Source: Chloroflexota bacterium (lineage in GTDB: Bacteria; Chloroflexota; Limnocylindria; Limnocylindrales; CSP1-4). Taken from it: a stretch of DNA of 15,356 nt. Positions 1 through 10,721 of the stretch are shown in pieces. The stretch covers positions 1 to 15,356 of the forward strand of contig JADGQG010000025.1 of the NCBI GenBank assembly GCA_017882025.1. The letters are read 5' to 3'. Every line of letters starts with the position of its first letter. Within the stretch, counting starts at the first letter, position 1. The notes beneath the pieces are model-generated. The model saw only the letters and a program-made list of their open reading frames with translations, had not been told where the DNA came from and did not search any database. The position numbers and the translations under genes were made by a program.

Positions 1-1222
<1,222 letters not shown>

Positions 1223-1238
1223 GCGGCGTCCCCGAGCT

Positions 1239-2312
1239 TCAGGAGTAGAGGTGGTCCACGAGGTCGTTCATGAGGCTGGACACGAAGCGCACAGTCCCGA
1301 TCGCCTGCGGGTACCGGAGGCGGGTGGGCCCGAGCACGCCGACGAAGCCCACGGCGGCGCCGGGACGTCCGTAGGGTGCCAGGACCAGGCTCACGTCGGC
1401 CATCTCGTCCGGTCGGTTCTCGCGGCCGATGTACACGCGCAGGCCTCCGTCGACGGTCACGGCCTCGAACAGCTCGGCGAAGTACGTCCGGTTCTCGAGT
1501 GCCTCGAAGACGCGGCGCAACTTCTCCGAGCTGGCGAACTCGGGCGCCGCCATCACGTTGAGGAGACCGTCGCTGAAGAGTTGCTCGACGGTGGCCGCGT
1601 CGAACTCGCGGAGGAGTCGGAGGGCGCGATCGCCGGCGCGGCGGACCAGCGCGAAGATCGCGTCGTCGGCGGGCGCCTGGTCGAACCAGCGGAGATGCTC
1701 GGCCACGTCTGCGGCGTTTCGTCCTGCGCACGAGGCGTTGAGGCGACGGACCGCCTCCTCGAGATCTTCCTGGGTGGTCCCGGCGTCGAGCGTGAACAAG
1801 GTCTGTTTCAGGGTCCCCTCGTTCAGGACGATGATGAGGCTGGCCATCCGGTCGCCGATCGGAACCAGCTCGAAGCGCCGGATCTGGGCGGCGCGCGGCT
1901 TGGCCGGCGTGGCAATTCCGGCCGAGCGCGTGGCGGAGGCGAGCGTGGTGGCCGCGAGCCGGAACCACTGGTCGGTGGCGAACTCCACCTGCCCGAACTG
2001 GTGCCGGATCGTGAGCTGCTCGATCGGCGACAGCGGGACCTCGCCCATCAGGCTCTCGACGTAGAAGCGATAACCGGCGTCGGTCGGCACGCGGCCGGCC
2101 GACGTGTGCGGGTGGGAGAGGAGTCCCTCCATCTCGAGCTCCGCGAGGATGGTCCGGACGGTGGCGGAGCTCACCTGCAAGCGGTAGCGCTCCACGAGCA
2201 TCTGCGAGCCGACCGGGGCCGCGCTCGTGATGTAGTCCTCGATCACGACGCGCAGGATTGCCTGGGCCCGATGGTCCAGGGGGCCGGCGCTGCGTCGAAT
2301 GCCACGTGCCAC
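1239..2312 (-). CDS. hrcA: Heat-inducible transcription repressor HrcA
   Basis: Repressor that binds CIRCE operators and is kept active by GroEL in the studied systems. The 357 residues are a normal length. Residues about 12-85 form the winged-helix DNA-binding domain (VIEDYITSAAPVGSQML, SSATVRTILAELEMEGLL, then HTSAGRVPTDAGYRFYV, the HrcA signature). The remainder is the GAF-like dimerisation and inserted domain, with FVGVLGPTRLRYPQAIGTV near the C-terminus being highly typical. The start is GTG at 2310-2312, chosen because AGGAG lies at 2323-2327 with ten-base spacing and the conserved N-terminus begins at once. It is the first gene of the operon. It sits directly downstream of a perfect CIRCE and a second CIRCE-like dyad, so it is very probably autoregulated and controls dnaK. 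Confidence 0.98.
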   Translation of the reverse strand: MARGIRRSAGPLDHRAQAILRVVIEDYITSAAPVGSQMLVERYRLQVSSATVRTILAELEMEGLLSHPHTSAGRVPTDAGYRFYVESLMGEVPLSPIEQLTIRHQFGQVEFATDQWFRLAATTLASATRSAGIATPAKPRAAQIRRFELVPIGDRMASLIIVLNEGTLKQTLFTLDAGTTQEDLEEAVRRLNASCAGRNAADVAEHLRWFDQAPADDAIFALVRRAGDRALRLLREFDAATVEQLFSDGLLNVMAAPEFASSEKLRRVFEALENRTYFAELFEAVTVDGGLRVYIGRENRPDEMADVSLVLAPYGRPGAAVGFVGVLGPTRLRYPQAIGTVRFVSSLMNDLVDHLYS

Positions 2313-2328
2313 GGGTTTCTCGCTCCTG

Positions 2329-2355
2329 CTGGCACTCGTACGTCGCGAGTGCCAG
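2329..2355 (-). promoter_or_regulatory. Second, variant CIRCE-like operator
   Basis: Perfect dyad CTGGCACTC-N9-GAGTGCCAG. It keeps the GCACTC-N9-GAGTGC core and spacing of CIRCE, but differs from the consensus at two positions in each arm (TTA to CTG, TAA to CAG). The changes are symmetric, so pairing of the arms is fully preserved and even extends to 10 bp. Its centre lies 33 bp, about three helical turns, from the centre of the perfect CIRCE. It ends one base before the hrcA ribosome binding site at 2323-2327. It could be a weaker HrcA site, a leader hairpin that affects hrcA translation, or both. The sequence match is direct observation; function is inferred. Confidence 0.7.
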
Positions 2356-2361
2356 TTCTTG

Positions 2362-2388
2362 TTAGCACTCTCATCAAGAGAGTGCTAA
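2362..2388 (-). promoter_or_regulatory. CIRCE operator (HrcA binding site)
   Basis: Exact consensus TTAGCACTC-N9-GAGTGCTAA. Pairing runs beyond the consensus to 12-bp arms (2361-2372 and 2378-2389) around a five-base loop. It lies just downstream of the -10 box, at roughly +6 to +32 of the predicted transcript, so bound HrcA would block RNA polymerase at the start of the hrcA-grpE-dnaK operon. Confidence 0.98.
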
Positions 2389-2400
2389 CCATTCGCGGCG

Positions 2401-2430
2401 ATCGTAGCAGGAGGTGCGTGCGAGTGTCAA
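2401..2430 (-). promoter_or_regulatory. Sigma-70-type promoter of hrcA-grpE-dnaK
   Basis: On the minus strand, TTGACA (2430-2425, exact -35 consensus) is followed after 18 bases by TACGAT (2406-2401, four of six to the -10 consensus). The predicted transcript start near 2394 would give an 82-base leader that contains both CIRCE dyads. The promoter lies 60 bp downstream of the hemW stop, so the two units appear to be transcribed separately, although read-through cannot be excluded. Confidence 0.85.
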
Positions 2431-2490
2431 TCGGGCCACCTGCAGCACGTGCCCGGCCTCGCTGCGTACAGACGGCGGCTCCGCTCGACC

Positions 2491-3735
2491 TCAGACGATG
2501 CGGGCGAACAGCTCGTTCGAGAGGAGCCGTCCACGGAGCGTGAGGCGCACCCGCTCACCCGGGCCGTCTTCGATCAGGCCGTGCTCGGCGGCCCACGCGA
2601 ACGCGTCGATCCGGCTGAGCACGGCGTTGCGCGGAACGCCACGTGCGAGACGGAGACCAAGGAAGAGGGCTTCGGTCTCCGCCGTGGCCGCGTCCAGCGA
2701 CTCCGCGCCGCCGGGCGGCATCGTCGGCGCGATACCGCCGGACGCCGACACCAGCGCGGCCATCCATGCGTCGAGGGGCGCGGCGTTCCACTGCCGCATC
2801 GCGCCGTCGAAGGAGTGCGCCCCCGGACCCACGGCGGCGTACGGGCGCCGCTCCCAGTAGACGAGGTTGTGGCGACTCTGGTGACCCGGGCGCGCCCAGT
2901 TGGAGAGCTCGTACCAGGGGTAGCCGCTCGCTTCGAGCATCGCGTCGGCGAGGCCGTAGGCGCCGGCAGCCCGGTCCTCGTCCTGGGCCGCGCGCGCGGC
3001 CTCGCGCCACCGGCGCGCACCCGGCGGCGTTGGCAGATGGTCCCCGGAGGGGCCCGTGAGGCCCTCGGCTTCCGGGTCGTCGAGCGTCAGCGCGTAGGCG
3101 GACACGTGGTCCGGCCCGAGCGCGAGAGCCGCCTCCAGCGTCTCGGTCCAGCTCGCGAGCGTCTGGCCGGGGACGTCATAGAGGAGGTCGATGCTCACGC
3201 TCGCGATGCCCGCTTCGCGCGCCCCGGCAACGGCGTCGGCAACGTCCGCCGGCCGGTGACGCCGGCCGAGCGCCCGGAGCTCGGCGGGCTGGAGGCTCTG
3301 GGCGCCGATCGAGATCCGCGTGATCCCTGCCCGAGCAAGGCCGGCGAGGTCGCCACGGTCGTCGGGCCCCGGATTCGCCTCGAGCGTCACCTCGGCGCCC
3401 GGCGCCAGCCCGAAGCGAGCCCGGATCTGGTCCAGGAGCGCGGCCATCGCGCCGGCGGGCAGGAGCGACGGCGTGCCACCGCCGACATAGACCGTCTCGA
3501 GGGCCGGTCGCGCATCGCTGCCCGGCCCGCCGAAGGCCGTATCAAGCGCGTCCGCCCGCAGGTCCAGCTCCGCGGCGACGGCGCGCAGGTACGAGGAGAC
3601 GCGACTGCGCGGACCGACGGCGGCGGCGCCCGCCACGACCACGAAGTCACAGTACGGGCAGAGGGAGCGGCAGAACGGGACGTGGACGTAGAGCGCGACG
3701 GGGGCCGCGGGCGCCGGCGCGTCGCCGGTCGTCAT
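2491..3735 (-). CDS. hemW: Radical SAM heme chaperone HemW
   Basis: HemW-type radical SAM protein, often annotated as an oxygen-independent coproporphyrinogen III oxidase-like protein; characterised members bind heme and deliver it to targets. The 414 residues carry the 4Fe-4S cluster motif CRSLCPYC at residues 22-29 (C22, C26, C29) followed by DF, the HemW form rather than that of true HemN. They also carry VYVGGGTPSLL, the strand EVTLEANPGP, RISIGAQSLQ, SIDLLYDVPGQT, and the HemW signature SRHNLVYWERRPYAAVGPGAHSF. The ATG at 3735 is chosen because it overlaps the upstream stop codon as ATGA and has GAGGAGG at 3749-3755. A longer reading from 3861 adds a low-quality Arg/Ala stretch inside the neighbour. 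It is the last gene of lepA-CPBP-hemW; the lepA-hemW pairing is common in bacteria. Confidence 0.95.
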   Translation of the reverse strand: MTTGDAPAPAAPVALYVHVPFCRSLCPYCDFVVVAGAAAVGPRSRVSSYLRAVAAELDLRADALDTAFGGPGSDARPALETVYVGGGTPSLLPAGAMAALLDQIRARFGLAPGAEVTLEANPGPDDRGDLAGLARAGITRISIGAQSLQPAELRALGRRHRPADVADAVAGAREAGIASVSIDLLYDVPGQTLASWTETLEAALALGPDHVSAYALTLDDPEAEGLTGPSGDHLPTPPGARRWREAARAAQDEDRAAGAYGLADAMLEASGYPWYELSNWARPGHQSRHNLVYWERRPYAAVGPGAHSFDGAMRQWNAAPLDAWMAALVSASGGIAPTMPPGGAESLDAATAETEALFLGLRLARGVPRNAVLSRIDAFAWAAEHGLIEDGPGERVRLTLRGRLLSNELFARIV

Positions 3736-4496
3736 CGGTCCGCCCGAGCCTCCTCGCCCGGCGGCTCCATCTGCCGCCAGCCGTCGGGCGTACGCCGGAA
3801 CTCCCAGGAATCCTCGACTTCGTGGCCGCGCGGCGCCGGCTGACCGGCGTGGCCGGTGCACACGAAGACGGCGATCCGGGTGACCGCGTGCCCGAGGAAC
3901 GCGGCGCCGATCCCGCCCGTGATCGTGGTCAACCAGCCGGCGGCGATCCCGAGGAAGAGCGACAGCCCGAAGACGTAGCGGCTGCGGCCGGAGGCGCCGG
4001 TCCGCGTCGCGAGCACGTACAGGAGCGCCTGCACGACGATCGCGATGGCGGGGTCTATCCCGGCGACGAGGAGGAAGCCGAGGACGAGGCCGCGGAAGGC
4101 CGCCTCGTCGATGAACGCGGTCCCGATCGCGTTGAGGACGGCGCCCGGGTAGGACCAGAGCGGGGGCATGCGGAGGCGTCCGTAGCGGAGGCGCGCGAAG
4201 AGCCCCGCCTGGGCGGTCCCGATCGCGCCGAGCGCGAACCCGCCGAGGAGCGCCCCGCCCCGGTCGCCCAGCCCCAGCTCAAGATCGCGGGCGGGCGCCG
4301 GGTGGATGATCAGCGCCGCGGCGATCAGGGCGAACCCCAGCAGGTACCAGGCCATCCGCAGTCGGAAGGTGCTCCGGCGGCCGTCGGCGGAGGGCTCGTC
4401 ATACTCCGCGGCCCTGAACGTGGCCGCCTCGAGGCGCAGGAGGAACAGCAGGCCGGTCAGGCCCAATGTGACGAGGACGCGGAGCAACTCCTCCAC
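3732..4496 (-). CDS. CPBP-family-like membrane protein with degenerate active site
   Basis: Hydrophobic protein of 254 residues with about seven predicted helices (about 5-22, 48-65, 81-100, 115-142, 148-165, 174-191, 195-213) and a soluble C-terminal tail rich in charged residues and Trp. The patch FIDEAAFRGLVLGF at residues 128-141 resembles motif 1 of CPBP (Abi/Rce1-type) intramembrane proteases, normally EExxxR and here D130-E131...R135. The expected FxxxH is Y160...T164. The expected HxxxN is H203...R207. Several putative catalytic or metal-ligand residues therefore appear replaced, which suggests a non-proteolytic relative; the family call itself is moderate. The start is GTG, 16 bp after the lepA stop, without a clear Shine-Dalgarno sequence. 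The stop overlaps the hemW start by ATGA, so hemW translation is probably coupled to it. Substrate and function are unknown. Confidence 0.75.
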   Translation of the reverse strand: MEELLRVLVTLGLTGLLFLLRLEAATFRAAEYDEPSADGRRSTFRLRMAWYLLGFALIAAALIIHPAPARDLELGLGDRGGALLGGFALGAIGTAQAGLFARLRYGRLRMPPLWSYPGAVLNAIGTAFIDEAAFRGLVLGFLLVAGIDPAIAIVVQALLYVLATRTGASGRSRYVFGLSLFLGIAAGWLTTITGGIGAAFLGHAVTRIAVFVCTGHAGQPAPRGHEVEDSWEFRRTPDGWRQMEPPGEEARADR

Positions 4497-4512
4497 GGGG
4501 CGGTCGCCGCGC

Positions 4513-6327
4513 CTAGCCGGCGTCGCCCATGCGGAGGACGGCGAGGAAAGCCTCCTGCGGGATCTCGACCGACCCGACGCGCTTCATGCGCTGCTTGCCT
4601 TCCTTCTGCTTCTCCAGCAGCTTCCGTTTCCGCGTGATGTCGCCACCGTAGCACTTGGCCAGGACGTTCTTGCGCATGGCGCGGATCGTCTCCCTGGCCA
4701 CCACGGTGGACCCGATCGCCGCCTGCACGGGCACCTCGAACATCTGGCGCGGGATGAGCTCCTTGAGCTTCTCGGTCAGCTGCCGGCCAGCGATGTGGGC
4801 CTTGTCGCGATGGACGATCAGCGACAGGGCGTCAACGGGCTCGCCGTTGACCAAAACGTCCAGCTTGACGAGCCGCGCCGGGCGGTAGCCGATCTCCTCG
4901 TAGTCCATCGACGCGTAGCCCTGGCTGCGGCTCTTGAGCTGATCGAAGTAGTCGATGATCAGCTCCGCGAGCGGCATCTCGAACGCGAGCAGGACGCGGG
5001 TCGGGTCGAGGTACTCCATGCTCGTGAACGTGCCGCGGCGGTTCGTGGAGAGCTCCATGAGCGGCCCGATGTAGGTCGACGGGGTGATCACGGAGAGCTT
5101 CACCCACGGCTCCTCGATCGTCTCGATCTCCCCGGCCGAGGGCATCAGGGCCGGGTTGTCGACGGCAAGGACGGGTCCACCCCCCATGGGTGTGACGCGG
5201 TACTCGACGGACGGCGCCGACGCGATCAGCTCCAGCGAGAACTCGCGCTCCAGGCGCTCCTGGACGATCTCCATGTGGAGGAGGCCCAGGAAGCCGCAAC
5301 GGAACCCGAAGCCCAGGGCGATCGAGCTCTCCGCCTCGAACGTGAAGCTTGCGTCGTTGAGGTGCAGCTTCTCCATCGCGTCGCGGAGGAGCGGGTAGTC
5401 CTCGCCGGAGATCGGGTAGATCCCCGCGAAGACGAGGCTCTTGGCGGGCAGGTAGCCGGGAAGTGGTTCGGAGGCGGGCGAGGCCGCGTCGGTGACCGTG
5501 TCGCCGACCTGTGCGTCGCGGACGCTCTTGAGGCCCGTGGCGATGTAGCCGACCTCGCCGGCGGCCAGCTCCTGGACGGGAACGAGCTGCGGGCGAAAGA
5601 CACCCAGCTCCAGGATGTCGGTCTCCGCACCCGAGCCCATCAGTCGGATCCGGGAATGCTCGTGAATTGTCCCTGCGGCCAAGCGGACGTAGGTCACGAC
5701 GCCCTTGTACTGGTCGTAATGGGAGTCGAAGACGAGCCCCCGAAGCGGGGCGCGCGGGTTCCCCTTCGGGGCCGGCACGCGCGCCACGATCGCCTCGAGG
5801 ATCTCGGCGATGCCGGTCCCCTCCTTCGCCGAGGCCAGCAGCACCTCCTCGCGCGGGATCGCCAGGACATTCTCCAGCTCATCCATCACCACCTCCGGCT
5901 GGGCGGACGGCAGGTCGATCTTGTTGATGACCGGCACGATCACGAGGTTCTGGCGGAGCGCGAGATGGACGTTGGCGAGCGTCTGCGCCTCGATCCCCTG
6001 GGAGGCGTCGATGACGAGGATGGCGCCCTCGCAGGCCTGGAGGCTGTGGCTCACCTCGTACGCGAAGTCGACGTGGCCGGGCGTGTCGATGAGGTTGAGG
6101 CCGTAGACCAGGCCGTCGGCGGCCGTGTACTCGATCCGGACCGCGCGAGCCTTGATCGTGATGCCCTTCTCGCGCTCGAGATCCATCGAATCGAGGACCT
6201 GGCTGGTCATCTGCCGCGGATCGATCGTGTGGGTCCGCTCGAGGAGTCGATCCGCGAGCGTCGACTTGCCGTGATCGATATGGGCGATGATCGAGAAGTT
6301 GCGCAGGCGTGACTGGGGGATCGACAT
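4513..6327 (-). CDS. lepA: Elongation factor 4 (LepA), ribosome back-translocase GTPase
   Basis: Translational GTPase that acts on ribosomes, proposed to promote back-translocation or 30S biogenesis. The 604 residues match the family length. The G1 motif AHIDHGKST lies near residue 15, followed by [10 protein letters not shown] (G2 region), DTPGHVDF (G3), NKID (G4) and SAKEGTG (G5). The LepA-specific end has [19 protein letters not shown] and [19 protein letters not shown], with [18 protein letters not shown]. The ATG at 6325-6327 gives the standard N-terminus [19 protein letters not shown]. The frame stays open upstream to 6546, but that extension has no family similarity and crosses the intergenic region. 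No ribosome binding site is visible before this ATG, so a leaderless mRNA is possible. First gene of lepA-CPBP-hemW, divergent from rpsT. Confidence 0.98.
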   Translation of the reverse strand: MSIPQSRLRNFSIIAHIDHGKSTLADRLLERTHTIDPRQMTSQVLDSMDLEREKGITIKARAVRIEYTAADGLVYGLNLIDTPGHVDFAYEVSHSLQACEGAILVIDASQGIEAQTLANVHLALRQNLVIVPVINKIDLPSAQPEVVMDELENVLAIPREEVLLASAKEGTGIAEILEAIVARVPAPKGNPRAPLRGLVFDSHYDQYKGVVTYVRLAAGTIHEHSRIRLMGSGAETDILELGVFRPQLVPVQELAAGEVGYIATGLKSVRDAQVGDTVTDAASPASEPLPGYLPAKSLVFAGIYPISGEDYPLLRDAMEKLHLNDASFTFEAESSIALGFGFRCGFLGLLHMEIVQERLEREFSLELIASAPSVEYRVTPMGGGPVLAVDNPALMPSAGEIETIEEPWVKLSVITPSTYIGPLMELSTNRRGTFTSMEYLDPTRVLLAFEMPLAELIIDYFDQLKSRSQGYASMDYEEIGYRPARLVKLDVLVNGEPVDALSLIVHRDKAHIAGRQLTEKLKELIPRQMFEVPVQAAIGSTVVARETIRAMRKNVLAKCYGGDITRKRKLLEKQKEGKQRMKRVGSVEIPQEAFLAVLRMGDAG

Positions 6328-6336
6328 CGGGAGGCG

Positions 6337-6342
6337 AGTGTA
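6337..6342 (-). promoter_or_regulatory. Possible -10 box for a leaderless lepA transcript
   Basis: TACACT on the minus strand matches the -10 consensus at four of six positions and ends nine bases before the lepA ATG. The stretch between (CGCCTCCCG) holds no Shine-Dalgarno sequence. A transcript starting at or within a base or two of the ATG would explain that. No convincing -35 was found (TTCGCG at 17-base spacing is weak). Tentative. Confidence 0.3.
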
Positions 6343-6417
6343 ACGGACCCCGTGGGCCGCGCGAACGGAACAGGCGAGCCGGTCCCGGGCCGTTGGCTGG
6401 CCGCCCGCCGGCGCGTC

Positions 6418-6426
6418 TGGTACCAT
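6418..6426 (+). promoter_or_regulatory. Candidate extended -10 promoter for rpsT
   Basis: TGGTACCAT fits the extended -10 form TGnTAnnAT and would start transcription near 6433, giving an untranslated leader of about 80 bases before rpsT. A closely similar element (TGGTAGAAT) lies upstream of gap on the other strand, and both are followed within one or two bases by CGCG. No good -35 is seen at the usual distance. Confidence 0.45.
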
Positions 6427-6512
6427 TCGCGGTCGCGCCGTCGCGGTGTTCTCTCCCGCTGCGCCGCACCCGATTCCAGGACAATCCTTCCCCACCCGAG
6501 GACAGAACGCCA

Positions 6513-7286
6513 GTGGCTCACTCGCCCCGCGGCTGGACCGGCGCACGGACGCCGTCCGGGTTGAAGCGGGTCCGTCAGGCCGAGCGTCGCGAGGCGATCA
6601 ACGCCCCGCGACGCACGAAGGCCAAGACCCTCGTCACGAAAACCCTCAGGATCGCGACCGGCCAGGCGGAGGGTGACGCGACCGTCACGCTTGCCGAGGC
6701 CATGAGCGCGCTCGACAAGGCGGCCAAGGTCGGCGCCATCCACCCGAACACGGCGGCGCGTCGCAAGTCGCGCCTGGCCAGGAAGGTGTCGGCGGCGGTC
6801 GGCGGCGCGACCGTCCAGACGGCCGCGAAGATCACCAAGACCACGGGCGCGGCGGCCGCGGCGAAGGCCGCCAAGGCCCGCATCGCGGCCGGCAAGGCGG
6901 AGAAGGCGAAGGGCGCCCAGACGGCGGCCGGTAAGGCAAAGGCGGCAATCGCCCGCGCCGGCCGGGCCGATGTCGAGACGACGAAGGCAGCGCCCGCAGT
7001 GCCGGTCACGACTCCCAGGGCCCGCGGACGCGTCGCGTCGAAGGCCGCTACCGCTCCGGCGGAGAAGCCGGCCACGAAGGCCGCGCCCAAGGCTGCTGCG
7101 GCGGCGAAGGCCGCCACGAAGCCGAAGACCCCGGCCAAGGCCACGCCGAAGGCCAAGGCCACGCCGAAGGCCAAGGCCACGCCGAAGGCCAAGGCCACGC
7201 CGAAGCCCAAATCACCCGCCGCGGAGGCACCCGCCGCCAAGGCATCCGCAAAGGCCAAGGCCGCGCCGAAGAAGAAGGCCGACTAG
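6513..7286 (+). CDS. rpsT: Ribosomal protein S20 with long Ala/Lys/Pro-rich C-terminal tail
   Basis: Small-subunit protein bS20, which binds 16S rRNA. The S20 domain covers about residues 16-95: [14 protein letters not shown], an rRNA-binding helix with KTLVTKTL, then [30 protein letters not shown], the signature of the family. Normal S20 has 85-90 residues; this one has 257. The added residues, about 101-257, are almost all Ala, Lys, Pro and Thr, like eukaryotic histone H1 tails or bacterial AlgP-type proteins, and include four exact copies of AKATPK at 208-231. The start is GTG at 6513-6515 with GAGGA at 6498-6502. An in-frame ATG at 6309 would add an unrelated Arg/Pro segment and overlap the lepA start. 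It is the only plus-strand gene in the window, divergent from lepA. The tail could bind rRNA, DNA or polyanions; this is inferred from composition only. Confidence 0.93.
   Translation: MAHSPRGWTGARTPSGLKRVRQAERREAINAPRRTKAKTLVTKTLRIATGQAEGDATVTLAEAMSALDKAAKVGAIHPNTAARRKSRLARKVSAAVGGATVQTAAKITKTTGAAAAAKAAKARIAAGKAEKAKGAQTAAGKAKAAIARAGRADVETTKAAPAVPVTTPRARGRVASKAATAPAEKPATKAAPKAAAAAKAATKPKTPAKATPKAKATPKAKATPKAKATPKPKSPAAEAPAAKASAKAKAAPKKKAD
7134..7205 (+). repeat. Four tandem 18-bp repeats within rpsT
   Basis: Four identical, contiguous copies of gccaaggccacgccgaag, each encoding AKATPK. They start at 7134, 7152, 7170 and 7188. Exact identity at the DNA level suggests recent expansion by slippage or unequal exchange, and copy number may vary between strains. 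The repeat keeps the frame open. Confidence 0.97.
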
Positions 7287-7332
7287 GTCGCACGGCGCCG
7301 GGCAGGCCGACGCCACTCCCACCGCACCACTC

Positions 7333-7363
7333 TTCGACCCCGGGCGCGTCGCCCGGGGTCGAA
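7333..7363. terminator. Hairpin between the converging rpsT and membrane-protein genes
   Basis: Perfect 13-bp stem TTCGACCCCGGGC / GCCCGGGGTCGAA around a five-base loop (gcgtc). It lies 46 bases after the rpsT stop and 85 bases after the stop of the minus-strand gene, the place expected for a shared bidirectional terminator. Neither side has a run of T, so it is not a textbook intrinsic terminator. The rest of 7287-7448 shows no gene. Confidence 0.75.
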
Positions 7364-7448
7364 CGAATCCGGGGCAGGCGCCGTCGAGAGGTCGCCCGCG
7401 GCTCGTGGCCCGTGCACGGACCCCGCACATGGGCTGGTCCGGCCGACG

Positions 7449-8027
7449 TCAGGCGGTCGGGGCTCCCGGCGCGGCGGCCGGACGCTGGGCCTTCGGTCGC
7501 GCGAACCCGTACATCGCGGCGCCGAACACGCCACCGGCACAACAGAGGATGGTCACCGTCCCCGTAGTCCCGAGCTGCTCGCGCCAGTAGAACGCCGTGA
7601 ACGACGCGACGTCGGTGATCCCGAGCTGCGCGAATTGCGCGGCCTTGCCGTCCTCGGCGAGGTAGCGCTGGTAGACGCAGTCCGGACCGGAAACGCAGCC
7701 GGCGATCGGACCGCCCTGGCTCGCATCGCGGTAGCCGTCGTCGGCGAAGAAGAAGATCGCCTTTGTGCCCATGAAGAGGACCGCGAGCGTGACCGCGGTG
7801 AGGAGCGACGCGAAGATCCCGTTGAGGAGGATTCGTCGCCAGGGGCCGGCTCGCCGGTCCGCCCGCGCGTTGGCGTAGTAGCCGATCAGGAGGCCGGCCA
7901 GCGGCGACATCAGCCAGAAGACGGGTTCGATGGGAATCACCAGCAGGAAGCTGACGGCGATCGTCATCGCCATCCCGACGCCGACCCATCCGGCGAAGAT
8001 CGCGCCGCGGTCCACGAAGCGACTCAC
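7449..8027 (-). CDS. Unrecognised four-helix membrane protein
   Basis: I do not recognise this family. Read from GTG at 8025-8027 it has 192 residues with four hydrophobic segments, about 9-31, 37-53, 67-88 and 155-175. A loop of about 65 residues (90-154) lies between helices three and four and contains two cysteines (C111 and C117, possibly a disulfide if outside) and several aromatic residues (FFFADDGYR, YQRYLAEDGK). The C-terminus is a short Ala/Pro tail. The frame stays open upstream to 8183, but that part overlaps eno and the eno hairpin and is Arg-rich shadow sequence. A second GTG lies four codons inside. No ribosome binding site is evident before either. It is separated from eno by a strong hairpin, so it is probably not part of the glycolytic unit unless by read-through. 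The coding call rests on the helix pattern. Confidence 0.7.
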   Translation of the reverse strand: MSRFVDRGAIFAGWVGVGMAMTIAVSFLLVIPIEPVFWLMSPLAGLLIGYYANARADRRAGPWRRILLNGIFASLLTAVTLAVLFMGTKAIFFFADDGYRDASQGGPIAGCVSGPDCVYQRYLAEDGKAAQFAQLGITDVASFTAFYWREQLGTTGTVTILCCAGGVFGAAMYGFARPKAQRPAAAPGAPTA

Positions 8028-8077
8028 GCGGGCGCCCGGCCGGCGCAGCGATCGACGACCGCGCCCTGGAAACGGGC

Positions 8078-8105
8078 GGCCCCGGCCGGCAAGCCGGCCG
8101 GGGCC
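8078..8105 (-). terminator. Hairpin terminator after eno
   Basis: Perfect 13-bp stem GGCCCCGGCCGGC / GCCGGCCGGGGCC with only two bases (aa) between the arms, so the real loop is four or more bases. It begins 16 bases after the eno stop codon on the minus strand, and a weak GTTTCC follows instead of a real T-run. It probably ends the gap-pgk-eno transcript. Confidence 0.75.
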
Positions 8106-8121
8106 GCGAGGAACGCCAACG

Positions 8122-10661
<2,540 letters not shown>

Positions 10662-10701
10662 GGCAGGCTGCTGCCTCTGCTAGCGGGGGTTGCGGAGCAG
10701 G

Positions 10702-10721
10702 CTGATCGCGCCGGCGATCAG
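10702..10721 (-). other. Small hairpin at the gap stop codon
   Basis: Perfect 8-bp arms CTGATCGC / GCGATCAG around gccg; it includes the gap TGA at 10718-10720. It has no T-run. In the gap-pgk mRNA it could act as a processing or partial attenuation point that sets different levels of the two enzymes. Tentative. Confidence 0.4.

Noticed and set aside
2432..2455. Possible terminator hairpin after hemW (CGGGC / GCCCG)
   Set aside because: Only five pairs with a 14-base loop and no T-run; not distinguishable from chance at this GC content.
2449..3843. Plus-strand open frame of 464 codons antisense to hemW
   Set aside because: Mirror of the hemW reading frame; HemW motifs on the minus strand are decisive.
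4306..6312. Plus-strand open frame of 668 codons antisense to lepA
   Set aside because: Composition is Arg/Asp/His/Leu-rich shadow of lepA codons, with no family similarity and no plausible start signals.
6309..6512. Longer rpsT reading starting at an ATG at 6309
   Set aside because: It adds 68 Arg/Pro-rich residues, overlaps the lepA start, and the GTG at 6513 has a well-spaced GAGGA site.
7134..7205. CRISPR-like array in rpsT
   Set aside because: Units are contiguous 18-bp copies with no spacers, keep the reading frame and encode AKATPK.
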